Source: Collinsella aerofaciens (GTDB taxonomy: Bacteria > Actinomycetota > Coriobacteriia > Coriobacteriales > Coriobacteriaceae). From it: 64,000 nt of DNA. Position numbers and translations under genes: made by a program. This document shows, piece after piece, positions 9,011-16,138 of the stretch. The stretch covers positions 1 to 64,000 of the forward strand of contig NZ_JADNHZ010000002.1 of assembly GCF_015554145.1 (NCBI RefSeq), read 5' to 3'. Position 1 is the first letter of the stretch. Each line of letters begins with the position of its first letter. A model generated the notes under the pieces. The model was not told where the DNA came from and did no database searches. It saw nothing but the letters and a program-made list of their open reading frames with translations.

Positions 9011-9844
9011 CTAGGACCTCCTGAGAAAATGACGATATATCAACGCTCTAACGGAATTTGGCATCAGACAGACAACGGCATGCGGCAAATAAGAACAGAT
9101 ATAATCACGTTTTGTGAAATAGCCACGCTCAACTTGAGCCTGCTTAAATGCTTTAGCGTACTTAAGATACTGCGAGCCGCCCCTACGAGCATAGAAATCC
9201 TCACTAACGCGCATCGCAACAAGCGGTTCCTTCAGGTTATCCGCCTTGCAGCCACATGCGAGCATCCTGTTAAAAAGATCCCAATCCTCAAAGTAGAGAA
9301 AGTCGGAACTGTAGTTACCAGCCTCCATAACTTTCGACTTTTTAAACGTCATGGGAGGATGACGGAAGGGATTTCGCCTTTTGGAATAAGAACGTATAGC
9401 ATCGATGCCCTTGGGAAGGTCCGTGGCCGCAACAGGTTCATTGGGAGACGTGACGAATTCGATAACATCGCTTCCGACCATATCGAGCCCGCCATCAATA
9501 GCGGCAAGCTGTTTCTCCATACGATCCGGACGAGCTATATCATCAGTGTCCATGCGTGCAACAATTTCGTTAGAGCAAGCAAGCATGCCTTGGCGCAATG
9601 CATACCCAAGTCCATGGTTTTTTTCATACGAAACAAAATTGAACAGTCCAGGATGCAGGGAGTCATAATCTTGGAGCACATCTTCAAGCTCATGCGTAAG
9701 CGGACCATCCTTGACCATGACGATCTCAGCAGGAGAAACCGTTTGATTCAGCACGCTGTCTAAAGCCTGAATTAAATAGGCAGGATTTTCTTTTTTGTAA
9801 ATGCTCATCAACACACTATAAGAAGAAGTAAGGTTTGTCTGCAT
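9011..9844 (-). CDS. Family 2 glycosyltransferase (amylovoran-type)
   Basis: This 277-residue protein has motifs YSVLMSIYKKENPAYLIQAL, EIVMVKDGPL, HGLGYALRQGM and ARMDTDDIARPDRM. This is the variant of the GT2 core seen in AmsE/WcaA-like polymerising transferases, where MSVYxxE replaces VPVYN. It probably makes the second transfer of the repeat unit, since it directly follows the priming sugar transferase (one base between stop and start). It is cytoplasmic. The donor sugar cannot be stated. Confidence 0.85.
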   Translation of the reverse strand: MQTNLTSSYSVLMSIYKKENPAYLIQALDSVLNQTVSPAEIVMVKDGPLTHELEDVLQDYDSLHPGLFNFVSYEKNHGLGYALRQGMLACSNEIVARMDTDDIARPDRMEKQLAAIDGGLDMVGSDVIEFVTSPNEPVAATDLPKGIDAIRSYSKRRNPFRHPPMTFKKSKVMEAGNYSSDFLYFEDWDLFNRMLACGCKADNLKEPLVAMRVSEDFYARRGGSQYLKYAKAFKQAQVERGYFTKRDYICSYLPHAVVCLMPNSVRALIYRHFLRRS

Positions 9845-10552
9845 CTATCGCCCCGTTCTCTTCTTGCCGAACATGGCACCGAAGGTGCCGGTAAAGCACT
9901 TCAAATCCATGCGGAAGCAGCGGTTCTGAACGTAGCGAAGTTCTATCTTTTGCCTCAGACCACTCTCAAAGGTCGCTTCATTACGATCAGTCGCTTGCCA
10001 AAGTCCAGTAATTCCAGGCTGAACTGAGAGCAGCTCAGCCTTTTCTTCATCCGAAAAATGCTGTTCAAGCTCATCCCTTGTAATGGGACGGGGACCAATG
10101 ACTGAAAGATCGCCGTTCAGCACATTGAGAAACTGAGGCATCTCATCGATGGAGCATTTACGAATGAATTGACCAATCTTGGTAATGCGGGGATCATCGT
10201 TGACTTTGCGTTCGACTTCCCACTGATGTAGCTGCTCAGGACTTAAATACTTCTGCACATCACCCGCATCGGCAACCATGCTACGAAGCTTTAAAATCTT
10301 GATTGTTTTTCCGCCCTTGCCAACGCGCTCTTGCGTATACATAGGGTTGCCAGGCGACTCAAGGCAAATGAGCGCGCACACGATGGCGATGGGGATAAGC
10401 AGCAATACACTCATCAAAAGACTGAATACAAGGTCAAACAGCCTCTTAAATAAGCGGTAGCCAAGCGTACCGCTCGGTTTAATCTCTTTAATAGCCAGTG
10501 CATCCTCCACAGATACACAGCTCTCTGTTACTTCTTTAGCAGCCACAGTCAA
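9845..10552 (-). CDS. Undecaprenyl-phosphate sugar phosphotransferase (priming enzyme)
   Basis: This 235-residue bacterial sugar transferase has a basic amphipathic entry (YRLFKRLFDLVFSLL), one hydrophobic reentrant helix (about residues 38-60), then the conserved core: PMYTQERVGKGGK, IKILKLRSMV, DPRITKIGQFIRKCSIDEMPQ, NVLNGDLSVIGPRP and QPGITGLWQ. These enzymes transfer a sugar-1-phosphate to undecaprenyl phosphate to begin each repeat unit. The start codon is a TTG with an AGGAA ribosome site that lies inside the 3' arm of a hairpin (10559-10576), so its translation may be controlled. It is the first structural gene after the antiterminator. Confidence 0.9.
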   Translation of the reverse strand: MTVAAKEVTESCVSVEDALAIKEIKPSGTLGYRLFKRLFDLVFSLLMSVLLLIPIAIVCALICLESPGNPMYTQERVGKGGKTIKILKLRSMVADAGDVQKYLSPEQLHQWEVERKVNDDPRITKIGQFIRKCSIDEMPQFLNVLNGDLSVIGPRPITRDELEQHFSDEEKAELLSVQPGITGLWQATDRNEATFESGLRQKIELRYVQNRCFRMDLKCFTGTFGAMFGKKRTGR

Positions 10553-10558
10553 ACTTAC

Positions 10559-10576
10559 GTTCCTGTCCCCAGGAAC
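10559..10576 (-). promoter_or_regulatory. GNRA-type hairpin over the ribosome site of the priming transferase
   Basis: On the minus strand GTTCCTG pairs perfectly with CAGGAAC around a four-base GGGA loop. The 3' arm contains AGGAA, the likely ribosome site for the TTG start at 10552. The hairpin lies between the LoaP-like gene and the first structural gene. LoaP proteins are known to recognise RNA hairpins in operon leaders, so this is a candidate target, by inference. Confidence 0.5.
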
Positions 10577-10585
10577 CCCCCCCCC
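10576..10585. repeat. Homopolymer of ten C (G10 on the transcribed strand)
   Basis: A run of ten C lies directly upstream (in the minus direction) of the leader hairpin, in the 78-bp gap between loaP and the priming transferase gene. Runs of this length are prone to slippage. Confidence 0.8.
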
Positions 10586-10630
10586 ATCTATGAATCCAAA
10601 ATCAAGTAATTTGCCGGCGCAACGTCTCCC

Positions 10631-11221
10631 TTACGTTTTGCTGGGCACGTCTAGCGGAAGCAGCTCCCTAAATGTGGAGTCACCCTCGCCCACGTCTACC
10701 AGGCACCAGCGCTTATGACGGTCTATCTTCTTTACACGGGTCTCTTGCCCCACCAAGGGCCCCTGTTCTATGTGCAACACGCCGTCTTCTATGCGCGCGA
10801 CACTGTTGCGCACCACGCCGTCGTCGTCCAGCACGCTGCGATACCAGTCCTGCGCATCGTCCGGCATGGGCATGTACGCCCGCTCCCTACTGCCGGCGAT
10901 ACGGCAGCCAAAGCTCAACTGGGCCAGGGCCCTATCGAGCGCAGCGGCATCGTGCGTGGCGACGAAGAAGTATTCCTTGTACATAGGTTTGGTTTGGAGC
11001 GACCATGCGCCGTCCCGCTTAAACCAGAACTCCTTTTGCATCACAAAAGCGTCCTGCATAAGCTCGTGTGGGATAATGCAACGGACCTTTTCGCAGGTCT
11101 CACGCTCTTTACCGTTGGGGGTGTGGACCAGATACCAGCGGACGCGGCCGTGCTGGCTGTTGGTGGTGGCGCCGTTAAATGCGCCAGGCAGCTGCTCTTG
11201 GCGCCGCATTGTCTGTTCCAT
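10631..11221 (-). CDS. loaP: NusG-family operon-specific antiterminator (LoaP/RfaH type)
   Basis: The protein is about 196 residues. It has an N-terminal NGN domain beginning RVRWYLVHTPNGKERETCEKVR, with MQKEFWFKRDGAWSLQTKPMYKEYFFV as the middle strands, and a C-terminal KOW-like stretch (VLHIEQGPLVGQETRVKKIDRHKRWCLVDV). Paralogues of NusG at the head of long surface-glycan operons let RNA polymerase read through terminators. I chose the ATG at 11221 because AGGGGGCGAGAG precedes it; a TTG 36 bases upstream has no such site. It is the first gene of a 10.8-kb minus-strand operon, just inside a promoter-bearing inverted repeat. The symbol marks the paralogue type, not proven orthology. Confidence 0.8.
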   Translation of the reverse strand: MEQTMRRQEQLPGAFNGATTNSQHGRVRWYLVHTPNGKERETCEKVRCIIPHELMQDAFVMQKEFWFKRDGAWSLQTKPMYKEYFFVATHDAAALDRALAQLSFGCRIAGSRERAYMPMPDDAQDWYRSVLDDDGVVRNSVARIEDGVLHIEQGPLVGQETRVKKIDRHKRWCLVDVGEGDSTFRELLPLDVPSKT

Positions 11222-11311
11222 CTCTCGCCCCCTCTTTTTGCTTTGCGATGCACGCAAATGCAGGGGCGTTTAGAACAGGCTTCTCGCTCGCAGCTAGGCG
11301 CAGTCGCAAAA

Positions 11312-11433
11312 GTACAGGTTTTTGTATCTTTCGACATAGGCAATTATAGGAGCAATTAATCAAAGATTGCCCAGATTACGCAAAATGTCCTGCCGGTAGA
11401 TACATCTCCATACCCCTCTACAAAAACCTGTAC
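11312..11433. repeat. Perfect 15-bp inverted repeat flanking a promoter-like spacer (candidate invertible promoter)
   Basis: GTACAGGTTTTTGTA at 11312-11326 is repeated exactly in inverse orientation at 11419-11433, with a 92-bp spacer. In its present orientation the spacer holds a perfect TATAAT on the minus strand (11343-11348), pointing at the antiterminator gene. The -35 match at 17 bp is poor. This arrangement is that of phase-variable promoters of surface polysaccharides. No dedicated invertase gene is adjacent. Confidence 0.55.
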
Positions 11434-11452
11434 CTTTTTGTGCAACAAAAAA

Positions 11453-11471
11453 AGCCGCTCAACCAGCGGCT
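11453..11471. terminator. Bidirectional hairpin between thrS and the glycan operon
   Basis: AGCCGC pairs with GCGGCT around a short loop. There are seven A before it and TTTTCTT after it, so it can act on either strand. It lies downstream of the first thrS terminator. Confidence 0.7.
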
Positions 11472-11493
11472 TTTCTTATTTCGTCATGAAAAA

Positions 11494-11520
11494 GGCGACC
11501 GCCCTCTGTGGACGGTCGCC
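11494..11520 (-). terminator. Rho-independent terminator of thrS
   Basis: GGCGACCG pairs with CGGTCGCC. Read on the minus strand the stem is followed by TTTTTC, about 25 bases after the thrS stop. Confidence 0.85.
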
Positions 11521-11545
11521 TTTGTTAATTGTTGTGAAGTTTGCC

Positions 11546-13309
11546 TTAGGCGCGAGTCTTGATCTCCTCGGTCACCTTCGCAACAAACTCATCAACGCTC
11601 ATCTGAACGGTCTCGTTGGAGCGATCGCGGACGGAGATGTTGCCGGCCTCGACCTCCTTCTCGCCCAGGATGAGCATGTAGGGCACGCGGTCGATACTGC
11701 GGGCCTCGCGGATCTTGTAGCCGATCTTCTCGTCGCGGTCGTCGCAGACCACGCGAATGCCGGCCTCCTCCAGCTTGGCGCACACCTCGTGGGCGTAGTC
11801 GCGGCTCTTCTCAGAGACGGGAAGCGCCTTGACCTGCACCGGAGCCAGCCAGGTGGGGAACTTGCCCGCAAAGTGCTCAATCAGAATACCAATGAAGCGC
11901 TCGATGGAGCCAAAGCACACGCGATGCAGCATGATGGGGCGCTTCTTGGAACCGTCGGCGTCCACATACTCCAGGTCAAAGTTGAGCGGCATCTGGAAGT
12001 CGAGCTGCACGGTACCGCACTGCCAGGTACGGCCGAGCGAGTCCTCCAGGTGGAAGTCGATCTTGGGGCCGTAGAAGGCACCGTCGCCCTCGTTGACTTC
12101 GTAGTCCATGCCCAGCTTCTCCAGAGCGGTACGCAGGCCCTCCTCGGCGCGCGCCCAGTCCTCGTCGGAACCCATGGAGTCCTCGGGGCGGGTGGAAAGC
12201 TCAACGTGGTACTTAAAGCCAAACTTCTGGTACACGGAGTCGATGAGGTTGACCACGCCCACGATCTCGTCGGTCAGCTGGTCGGGACGCACAAACAGGT
12301 GGGCATCGTCCTGGTTAAAGCAGCGCACGCGGAACAGACCGTGCAGGGCGCCGCGCAGCTCGTGGCGGTGCACCAGGCCAATCTCGCCGGCGCGAATGGG
12401 CAGCTCGCGGTAGGAGTGCGGCTTGGAGGCGTACACCAGCACGCCGCCCGGGCAGTTCATGGGCTTAATGCAGTACTCTTCGTCGTCGATGACGGTGGAG
12501 TACATGTTGTCCTTGTAGTGGTCCCAGTGGCCCGAGGTCTTCCACAGCTGCTTGTTCATGATGATTGGCGTGGAGATCTCCACGTAGCCGGCCTTGTGGT
12601 GAATCTCGCGCCAGTAGTCCAGCAGCGTATTCTTAAGGATCATGCCGTTAGGCAGGAAGAACGGGAAGCCGGGGGCCTCGTCGCGCATCATAAAGAGGTC
12701 CATCTCGCGGCCGATCTTGCGGTGGTCGCGCTTCTTGGCCTCCTCCAGCATGTGCATGTGCTCGTCGAGCTCTTCCTTGGTGGCAAAGGCGACGCCGTTG
12801 ATGCGGGTGAGCATCTTGTTGTCCTTATCGCCCTTCCAGTAGGCGCCCGAGACGCCGGTGAGCTTAAAGGCCTTAAGGGCCTTGGTGTAGCAGATGTGGG
12901 GGCCGACGCACATGTCGATGTAGTCGCCCTGCTGGTAGAAGGTGATACGGGCGTCGTCGTCCAGGTCGCCGATGTGCTCGACCTTGTACTTCTCGCCGCG
13001 CTCCTCCATAAGGGCGATGGCCTCGGCGCGGGGCTTCTCGTACACGGAGAACTTGAGGTTCTCCTTGACGATCTTCTTCATCTCGGCCTCGATCGCGGGG
13101 AAGTCGTCCTCGCTGATCTTGACGCCCTCGGGCAGGTCGACGTCGTAGTAGAAGCCGTTGTCGGTCGCGGGACCGTAGGCAAAGTCGGCCTCGGGGTACA
13201 GGCGCTTGATGGCCTGCGCCATGATGTGCGCGGCGGAGTGGCGGATGACGTGCGTGACCTCGTCCTGCGGGAGCTCGGCCACCGAACCGTCATTGTAGAG
13301 TGCCTTCAT
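11546..13309 (-). CDS. thrS: Threonyl-tRNA synthetase
   Basis: This 587-residue cytoplasmic enzyme charges tRNA-Thr. The editing domain is near the start: VTHVIRHSAAHIMAQAIK carries the HxxxH zinc-site pattern, with YVDMC-type IDMCVGPHI near residue 150. The class II catalytic core follows: HRHELRGALHGLFRVRCFNQDDAH (motif 2 region), CIKPMNCPGGVLVY, and motif 3 at LHRVCFGSIERFIGILIEH. The C-terminal anticodon-binding domain starts near WLAPVQVKALPV. The protein has only about 20 residues before the editing domain, so the N-terminal TGS domain of the 640-residue E. coli enzyme is missing. GAGGAG precedes the ATG. No T-box leader is recognisable upstream. Confidence 0.95.
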   Translation of the reverse strand: MKALYNDGSVAELPQDEVTHVIRHSAAHIMAQAIKRLYPEADFAYGPATDNGFYYDVDLPEGVKISEDDFPAIEAEMKKIVKENLKFSVYEKPRAEAIALMEERGEKYKVEHIGDLDDDARITFYQQGDYIDMCVGPHICYTKALKAFKLTGVSGAYWKGDKDNKMLTRINGVAFATKEELDEHMHMLEEAKKRDHRKIGREMDLFMMRDEAPGFPFFLPNGMILKNTLLDYWREIHHKAGYVEISTPIIMNKQLWKTSGHWDHYKDNMYSTVIDDEEYCIKPMNCPGGVLVYASKPHSYRELPIRAGEIGLVHRHELRGALHGLFRVRCFNQDDAHLFVRPDQLTDEIVGVVNLIDSVYQKFGFKYHVELSTRPEDSMGSDEDWARAEEGLRTALEKLGMDYEVNEGDGAFYGPKIDFHLEDSLGRTWQCGTVQLDFQMPLNFDLEYVDADGSKKRPIMLHRVCFGSIERFIGILIEHFAGKFPTWLAPVQVKALPVSEKSRDYAHEVCAKLEEAGIRVVCDDRDEKIGYKIREARSIDRVPYMLILGEKEVEAGNISVRDRSNETVQMSVDEFVAKVTEEIKTRA

Positions 13310-13407
13310 GGGTATGTTTTCTCCTCTCGGATGCCTGATGCAAGTGCGTGCGATGCGCTCGGCGTTTTAACTTGCATCATTATAGGCAGGTTGCCTTGGT
13401 ATACAAG

Positions 13408-13438
13408 CGCCCGCCGCACCTTAATGGCACGGCGGGCG
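13408..13438 (+). terminator. Strong hairpin followed by a short T tract on the plus strand
   Basis: CGCCCGCCG pairs perfectly with CGGCGGGCG, then ATTTTC follows on the plus strand. No plus-strand gene ends here. On the minus strand, where the zinc-ribbon gene ends 95 bp earlier, the stem is not followed by a T tract, so its role is unclear. Confidence 0.4.
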
Positions 13439-13532
13439 ATTTTCTACGCATGCTTCATCGTGTGGGGGCGGAGTGTGGGGCGCGCGTGGCTTGCGGCGCC
13501 CGTGGCTTGCGGCCGACCCGACGATGGATGCG

Positions 13533-13964
13533 TTACTGGATGCGAGTTCGGCAGTAGGGGCAGACCTTCCAGTGCGCATCGAGCGGGCGATGGCAGCTGG
13601 GGCATACGTTGCGAACCTGGGTGTCGCACACCGGGCAGACAACGAAGTCCTTCTCGATGGGCGCGCCGCACTGCGGGCAGGTGCCATACTGGGCAAGCTG
13701 GCGCTCACGCAGGGCCATGTCCAGCTCCTGCTCCTCGCGGTCGGACGCGTAGGAGTGCGGGCGCAGGACCAGGTAGGCAATGAGGCCCACAAACGGGATG
13801 AGGGCGATGATGCCCCATGCCACGTAGGCGCTGGCGCCGCGGCGGCGGGCATCGATGAACACATAGACGACCGACAGCACATACAGGGCGATGATAAAGC
13901 CAACGAAGGCATAGACGACGCCCATAAGCTGCGGCGACATGAGCTCGGAGATGTACTTGGACAT
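13533..13964 (-). CDS. Small membrane protein with PLDc_N-like helices and double zinc ribbon
   Basis: The protein is 143 residues. Two hydrophobic helices (about 12-36 and 50-67) resemble the PLDc_N/YqaE-type membrane anchor. A short charged linker and two zinc-ribbon knuckle pairs follow: CPQCGAP.CPVCD and CPSCHRP.CPYCR. It is probably a membrane-anchored protein with a cytoplasmic zinc domain; the function is unknown. I chose the ATG at 13964 because GAAAGGT precedes it; an in-frame start 45 bases upstream has no ribosome site. It stands alone, upstream of thrS on the same strand. Confidence 0.75.
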   Translation of the reverse strand: MSKYISELMSPQLMGVVYAFVGFIIALYVLSVVYVFIDARRRGASAYVAWGIIALIPFVGLIAYLVLRPHSYASDREEQELDMALRERQLAQYGTCPQCGAPIEKDFVVCPVCDTQVRNVCPSCHRPLDAHWKVCPYCRTRIQ

Positions 13965-14055
13965 TACGGGTACCTTTCGGGATATTAACAGTCCGGTCAA
14001 GTTTACCACGGGGTTTAACGATTTGGCAGGTCGCAGGCATGGGCGGATAGAAACA

Positions 14056-14110
14056 TCTCAATCTGTAACAGGTGGAGGCGAAATCCGGGCCTAGATGTTA
14101 CAGATCGAGA
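14056..14110. repeat. 55-bp palindromic intergenic repeat, copy 1
   Basis: The ends TCTCAATCTGTAACA and TGTTACAGATCGAGA are near-perfect inverse complements, with a 25-bp centre. The same architecture and the same 55-bp length occur at 14136-14190 and, degenerate on the left, at 18553-18607. Confidence 0.75.
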
Positions 14111-14135
14111 CATAGGGGTCCCTCCCCGACTTCAA

Positions 14136-14190
14136 TCTCGATCTGTAACATCTTGGGCCCCAAAACCCCTCTTACTGTTACAGATCGAGA
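14136..14190. repeat. 55-bp palindromic intergenic repeat, copy 2
   Basis: TCTCGATCTGTAACA and TGTTACAGATCGAGA are perfect inverse complements over 15 bases. The 25-bp centre differs from copy 1. The repeat lies just outside the integrated element. Confidence 0.8.
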
Positions 14191-14246
14191 CATTCAAAAT
14201 CCGCCGGAGGGTTTGTCTTGATCTGCCACTATTAACTGCGCCCGTT

Positions 14247-15407
14247 TTACCTGCTGGTTTGTTGGGAAATATCCCAATTTATCCCAAGCGCGTCGCAAAC
14301 GGAACGCGCTACCTGCTCACGGGAGGAGCGAATATAGTGTCGCCCCGACACACCCGGCAGGGAGTGGCCCATGAGCATCTCCATGAGGTCCCAGGGCATG
14401 TGCAGCTCCATCACGCAGATGGTTCGCCACGAGTTGCGGAGATTCGACCATGGGATGTGCTCGATGCCCTCGGCCTCGCACCATTTCTTCCATCTATGAT
14501 TGCACATCCCTCGGTTCATGGGCAGCCCGTCCCCGCAATCTGCTAGCCACTCGGAGCCTGCCGCGCGGCGCTCGCCTGCAATTTCGAGCAGGCGCCCGGC
14601 GGCATCCGGCAGCACCACGACGGTGCGTATGGACTTCCGCGTCTTGAGTACGCCGTCCGCCGTGGACTCGATGCCCGCTTGCTCCATCTGGCGCACGAGG
14701 TCGACCGTTGCGAGCGTTGTTGATCCTGCCGCGAATGGCAAGACCTCATCGGTACGGATGCCCAGCGACTCGCCCGAGCGACACGATCCAAAGCACGCCA
14801 TGATGAACGGCGCCTCGAGCGAGGTCCCGTGTAGCCGCCCCAGAATGCCCTTTGCCTCGGCGAGCGCGTACAGGCGCTTGGAGCGCTCGCGCGTCTTGCG
14901 CGTGGGCATGGTGTATTTCACGGTGGCGGCAAACGGGTCGATGGGCAGCACGACAAAGCCCGACACGGTGCCGTAAATCTTGCGCAAGGTGAGTAGGGCA
15001 GTGTCTGCCGTTGCTGCGGGGAGAGTCAGGAGCCATTCCTGCAGGTGCATGGGGCGCAGTTGGTCGACCGGCATCGAGCCCCACGCGGGGCCGACATAGT
15101 TTGTCCACGACCTTGAGACGAGGCTGCGGGTGTTCAGCGTGAGCTTGCCCACGGCGACCTGCGCCGCCATGGTCGGCTCGAGCCATGTGCCGTATGCCTG
15201 GGCGATGGTCGGCACCGGCTTGTCATCGGCACGCTCGACGTGGATGCGGTCGAGTTCGGCGCATGCCTCGCGATAGGTGCCGTACACCGTCTTGGTCTTA
15301 CGTTTGCGTCCGCACGGCGTGTTCTACTGCCATCGGAGGATGTATTTCTTGCCACGCTTGGCCTCGGTGATTGAGCCCCACGCGCGGCGCCTCTGCTTGC
15401 GTGTCAT
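14247..15407 (-). pseudogene. int: Tyrosine recombinase (phage-type integrase) interrupted by an amber codon
   Basis: The frame reads MTRKQRRRAWGSITEAKRG (arm-binding domain), reaches a TAG at 15321-15323 after LRWQ, and continues without frame change as NTPCGRKRKTKTVYGTYRE. It then runs through the SAM-like core-binding region and the catalytic domain, with SCRSGESLGIRTDEV carrying the first catalytic Arg, then WSNLRNSWRTICVMELHMPWDL and LMGHSLPGVSGRHYIRSS carrying the HxxR and the Tyr. Reading through the stop gives a normal-length integrase of about 386 residues. As it stands the gene is broken by one nonsense codon, unless the codon is read through or translation restarts at 15287. It lies at the left edge of the element with a putative att site in its 3' end. 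Confidence 0.8.
14269..14292. other. Putative left attachment site
   Basis: ATATCCC, a variable centre and TTATCCCAAG plus GCG inside the 3' end of the integrase gene resemble 18439-18463 in direct orientation, with a ten-base identical core. The inverse complement of 14268-14282 is also found exactly at 18399-18413. Exact core and boundaries are uncertain. Confidence 0.35.
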
Positions 15408-15544
15408 ATAATGTTCCAAGGTTGCCCGGAGGTATCTCCGTGTTACTCCGGCATCCTTGCTATCACCCCAACGCGCCAAGGTTCCAGCCGTGCGCGGTGG
15501 GGTTTCTTTTCGTTTAAGGTCTCCAATCTCCATAACGTGTTCGG

Positions 15545-15574
15545 TTTACATTTTGTTGCAATGCGGCATAATAT
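15545..15574 (+). promoter_or_regulatory. Plus-strand promoter upstream of a candidate small RNA
   Basis: TTTACA at 15545-15550 and TAATAT at 15569-15574 are separated by 18 bp. A hairpin with six T follows about 60 bases downstream. Confidence 0.45.
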
Positions 15575-15580
15575 GGGTAG

Positions 15581-15639
15581 CCCTTTGCTTAAAGCTCAGG
15601 ACGTGGCCAGCCTCGGAGCCGAAATCCGGGGCCTTTTTT
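15581..15639 (+). ncRNA. Candidate small RNA within the integrated element
   Basis: A promoter-like sequence just upstream and a GC-rich hairpin ending in TTTTTT at 15634-15639 bracket about 60 bases with no reading frame. The segment lies between the integrase and the cargo gene ending at 15638. It matches no RNA family that I recognise, so this is a structural inference. Confidence 0.35.
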
Positions 15640-16138
15640 ATGGGCGGATTTTCTCCACCAGCTCTCCTCTTTCGCTAATCTTGCAGGAATATTTTTTGTC
15701 CCCTGGATAGGCTGTTCTGAGGACATAGCCCTTTTTCGTTACGCCGAGGATAACGACATAGTCTTGATCGATTCCGGATGCGACAACTTGAACTTTGTCT
15801 TCGCGGCCCCTTTGCCTTTGAAGGTAAACGTTGGCGGGCACCCTGCCCTCCACTGTTGCTTTTAGGACCGGAAGCCTCACAACCCTGTTGAGATCAAGAT
15901 TGACCAATGGGTTGAATTGCTCTCTGCTCTTCCCGTGCTTTGAGACGAGATGTAGCCATGTCGACTCGTATTGCATGTTTGTCACGGGGAACCCATCCCA
16001 TGCAACAAGGTCCAGCAGATTGTCGTCATAGTATTCTCTTGAGAGATGTGACGCGCGCAGCATATCGCATGTAAGGCCTTGGTAGCAGGGCCCAAGGTCG
16101 AGATGCCCGTCGCGGTCGAGTGAGTATCCTGTTCGCAT
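15638..16138 (-). CDS. Unknown element-encoded protein with nuclease-like C-terminus
   Basis: The protein is 166 residues and unrecognised. The start ATG at 16138 shares one base with the stop of the upstream DUF3800 gene (TGATG), so the two are probably translated as a unit. The C-terminal half, LKATVEGRVPANVYLQRQRG then DYVVILGVTKKGYVLRTAYP, has a basic strand followed by a VVILG-x-KKG-x-LRTAYP hairpin. This resembles the last strands of Barnase/EndoU/RelE-like (BECR) RNases of toxins and phages. That is a weak pattern match, not an assignment. No membrane segment or signal peptide is seen. It is the last cargo gene before the integrase. Confidence 0.6.
   Translation of the reverse strand: MRTGYSLDRDGHLDLGPCYQGLTCDMLRASHLSREYYDDNLLDLVAWDGFPVTNMQYESTWLHLVSKHGKSREQFNPLVNLDLNRVVRLPVLKATVEGRVPANVYLQRQRGREDKVQVVASGIDQDYVVILGVTKKGYVLRTAYPGDKKYSCKISERGELVEKIRP

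Noticed and set aside
14040-14240. A CRISPR array suggested by repeated TGTTACAGATCGAGA words
   Set aside because: Only two copies lie here, each is the arm of a palindrome rather than a direct repeat with regular spacers, and there are no cas genes.
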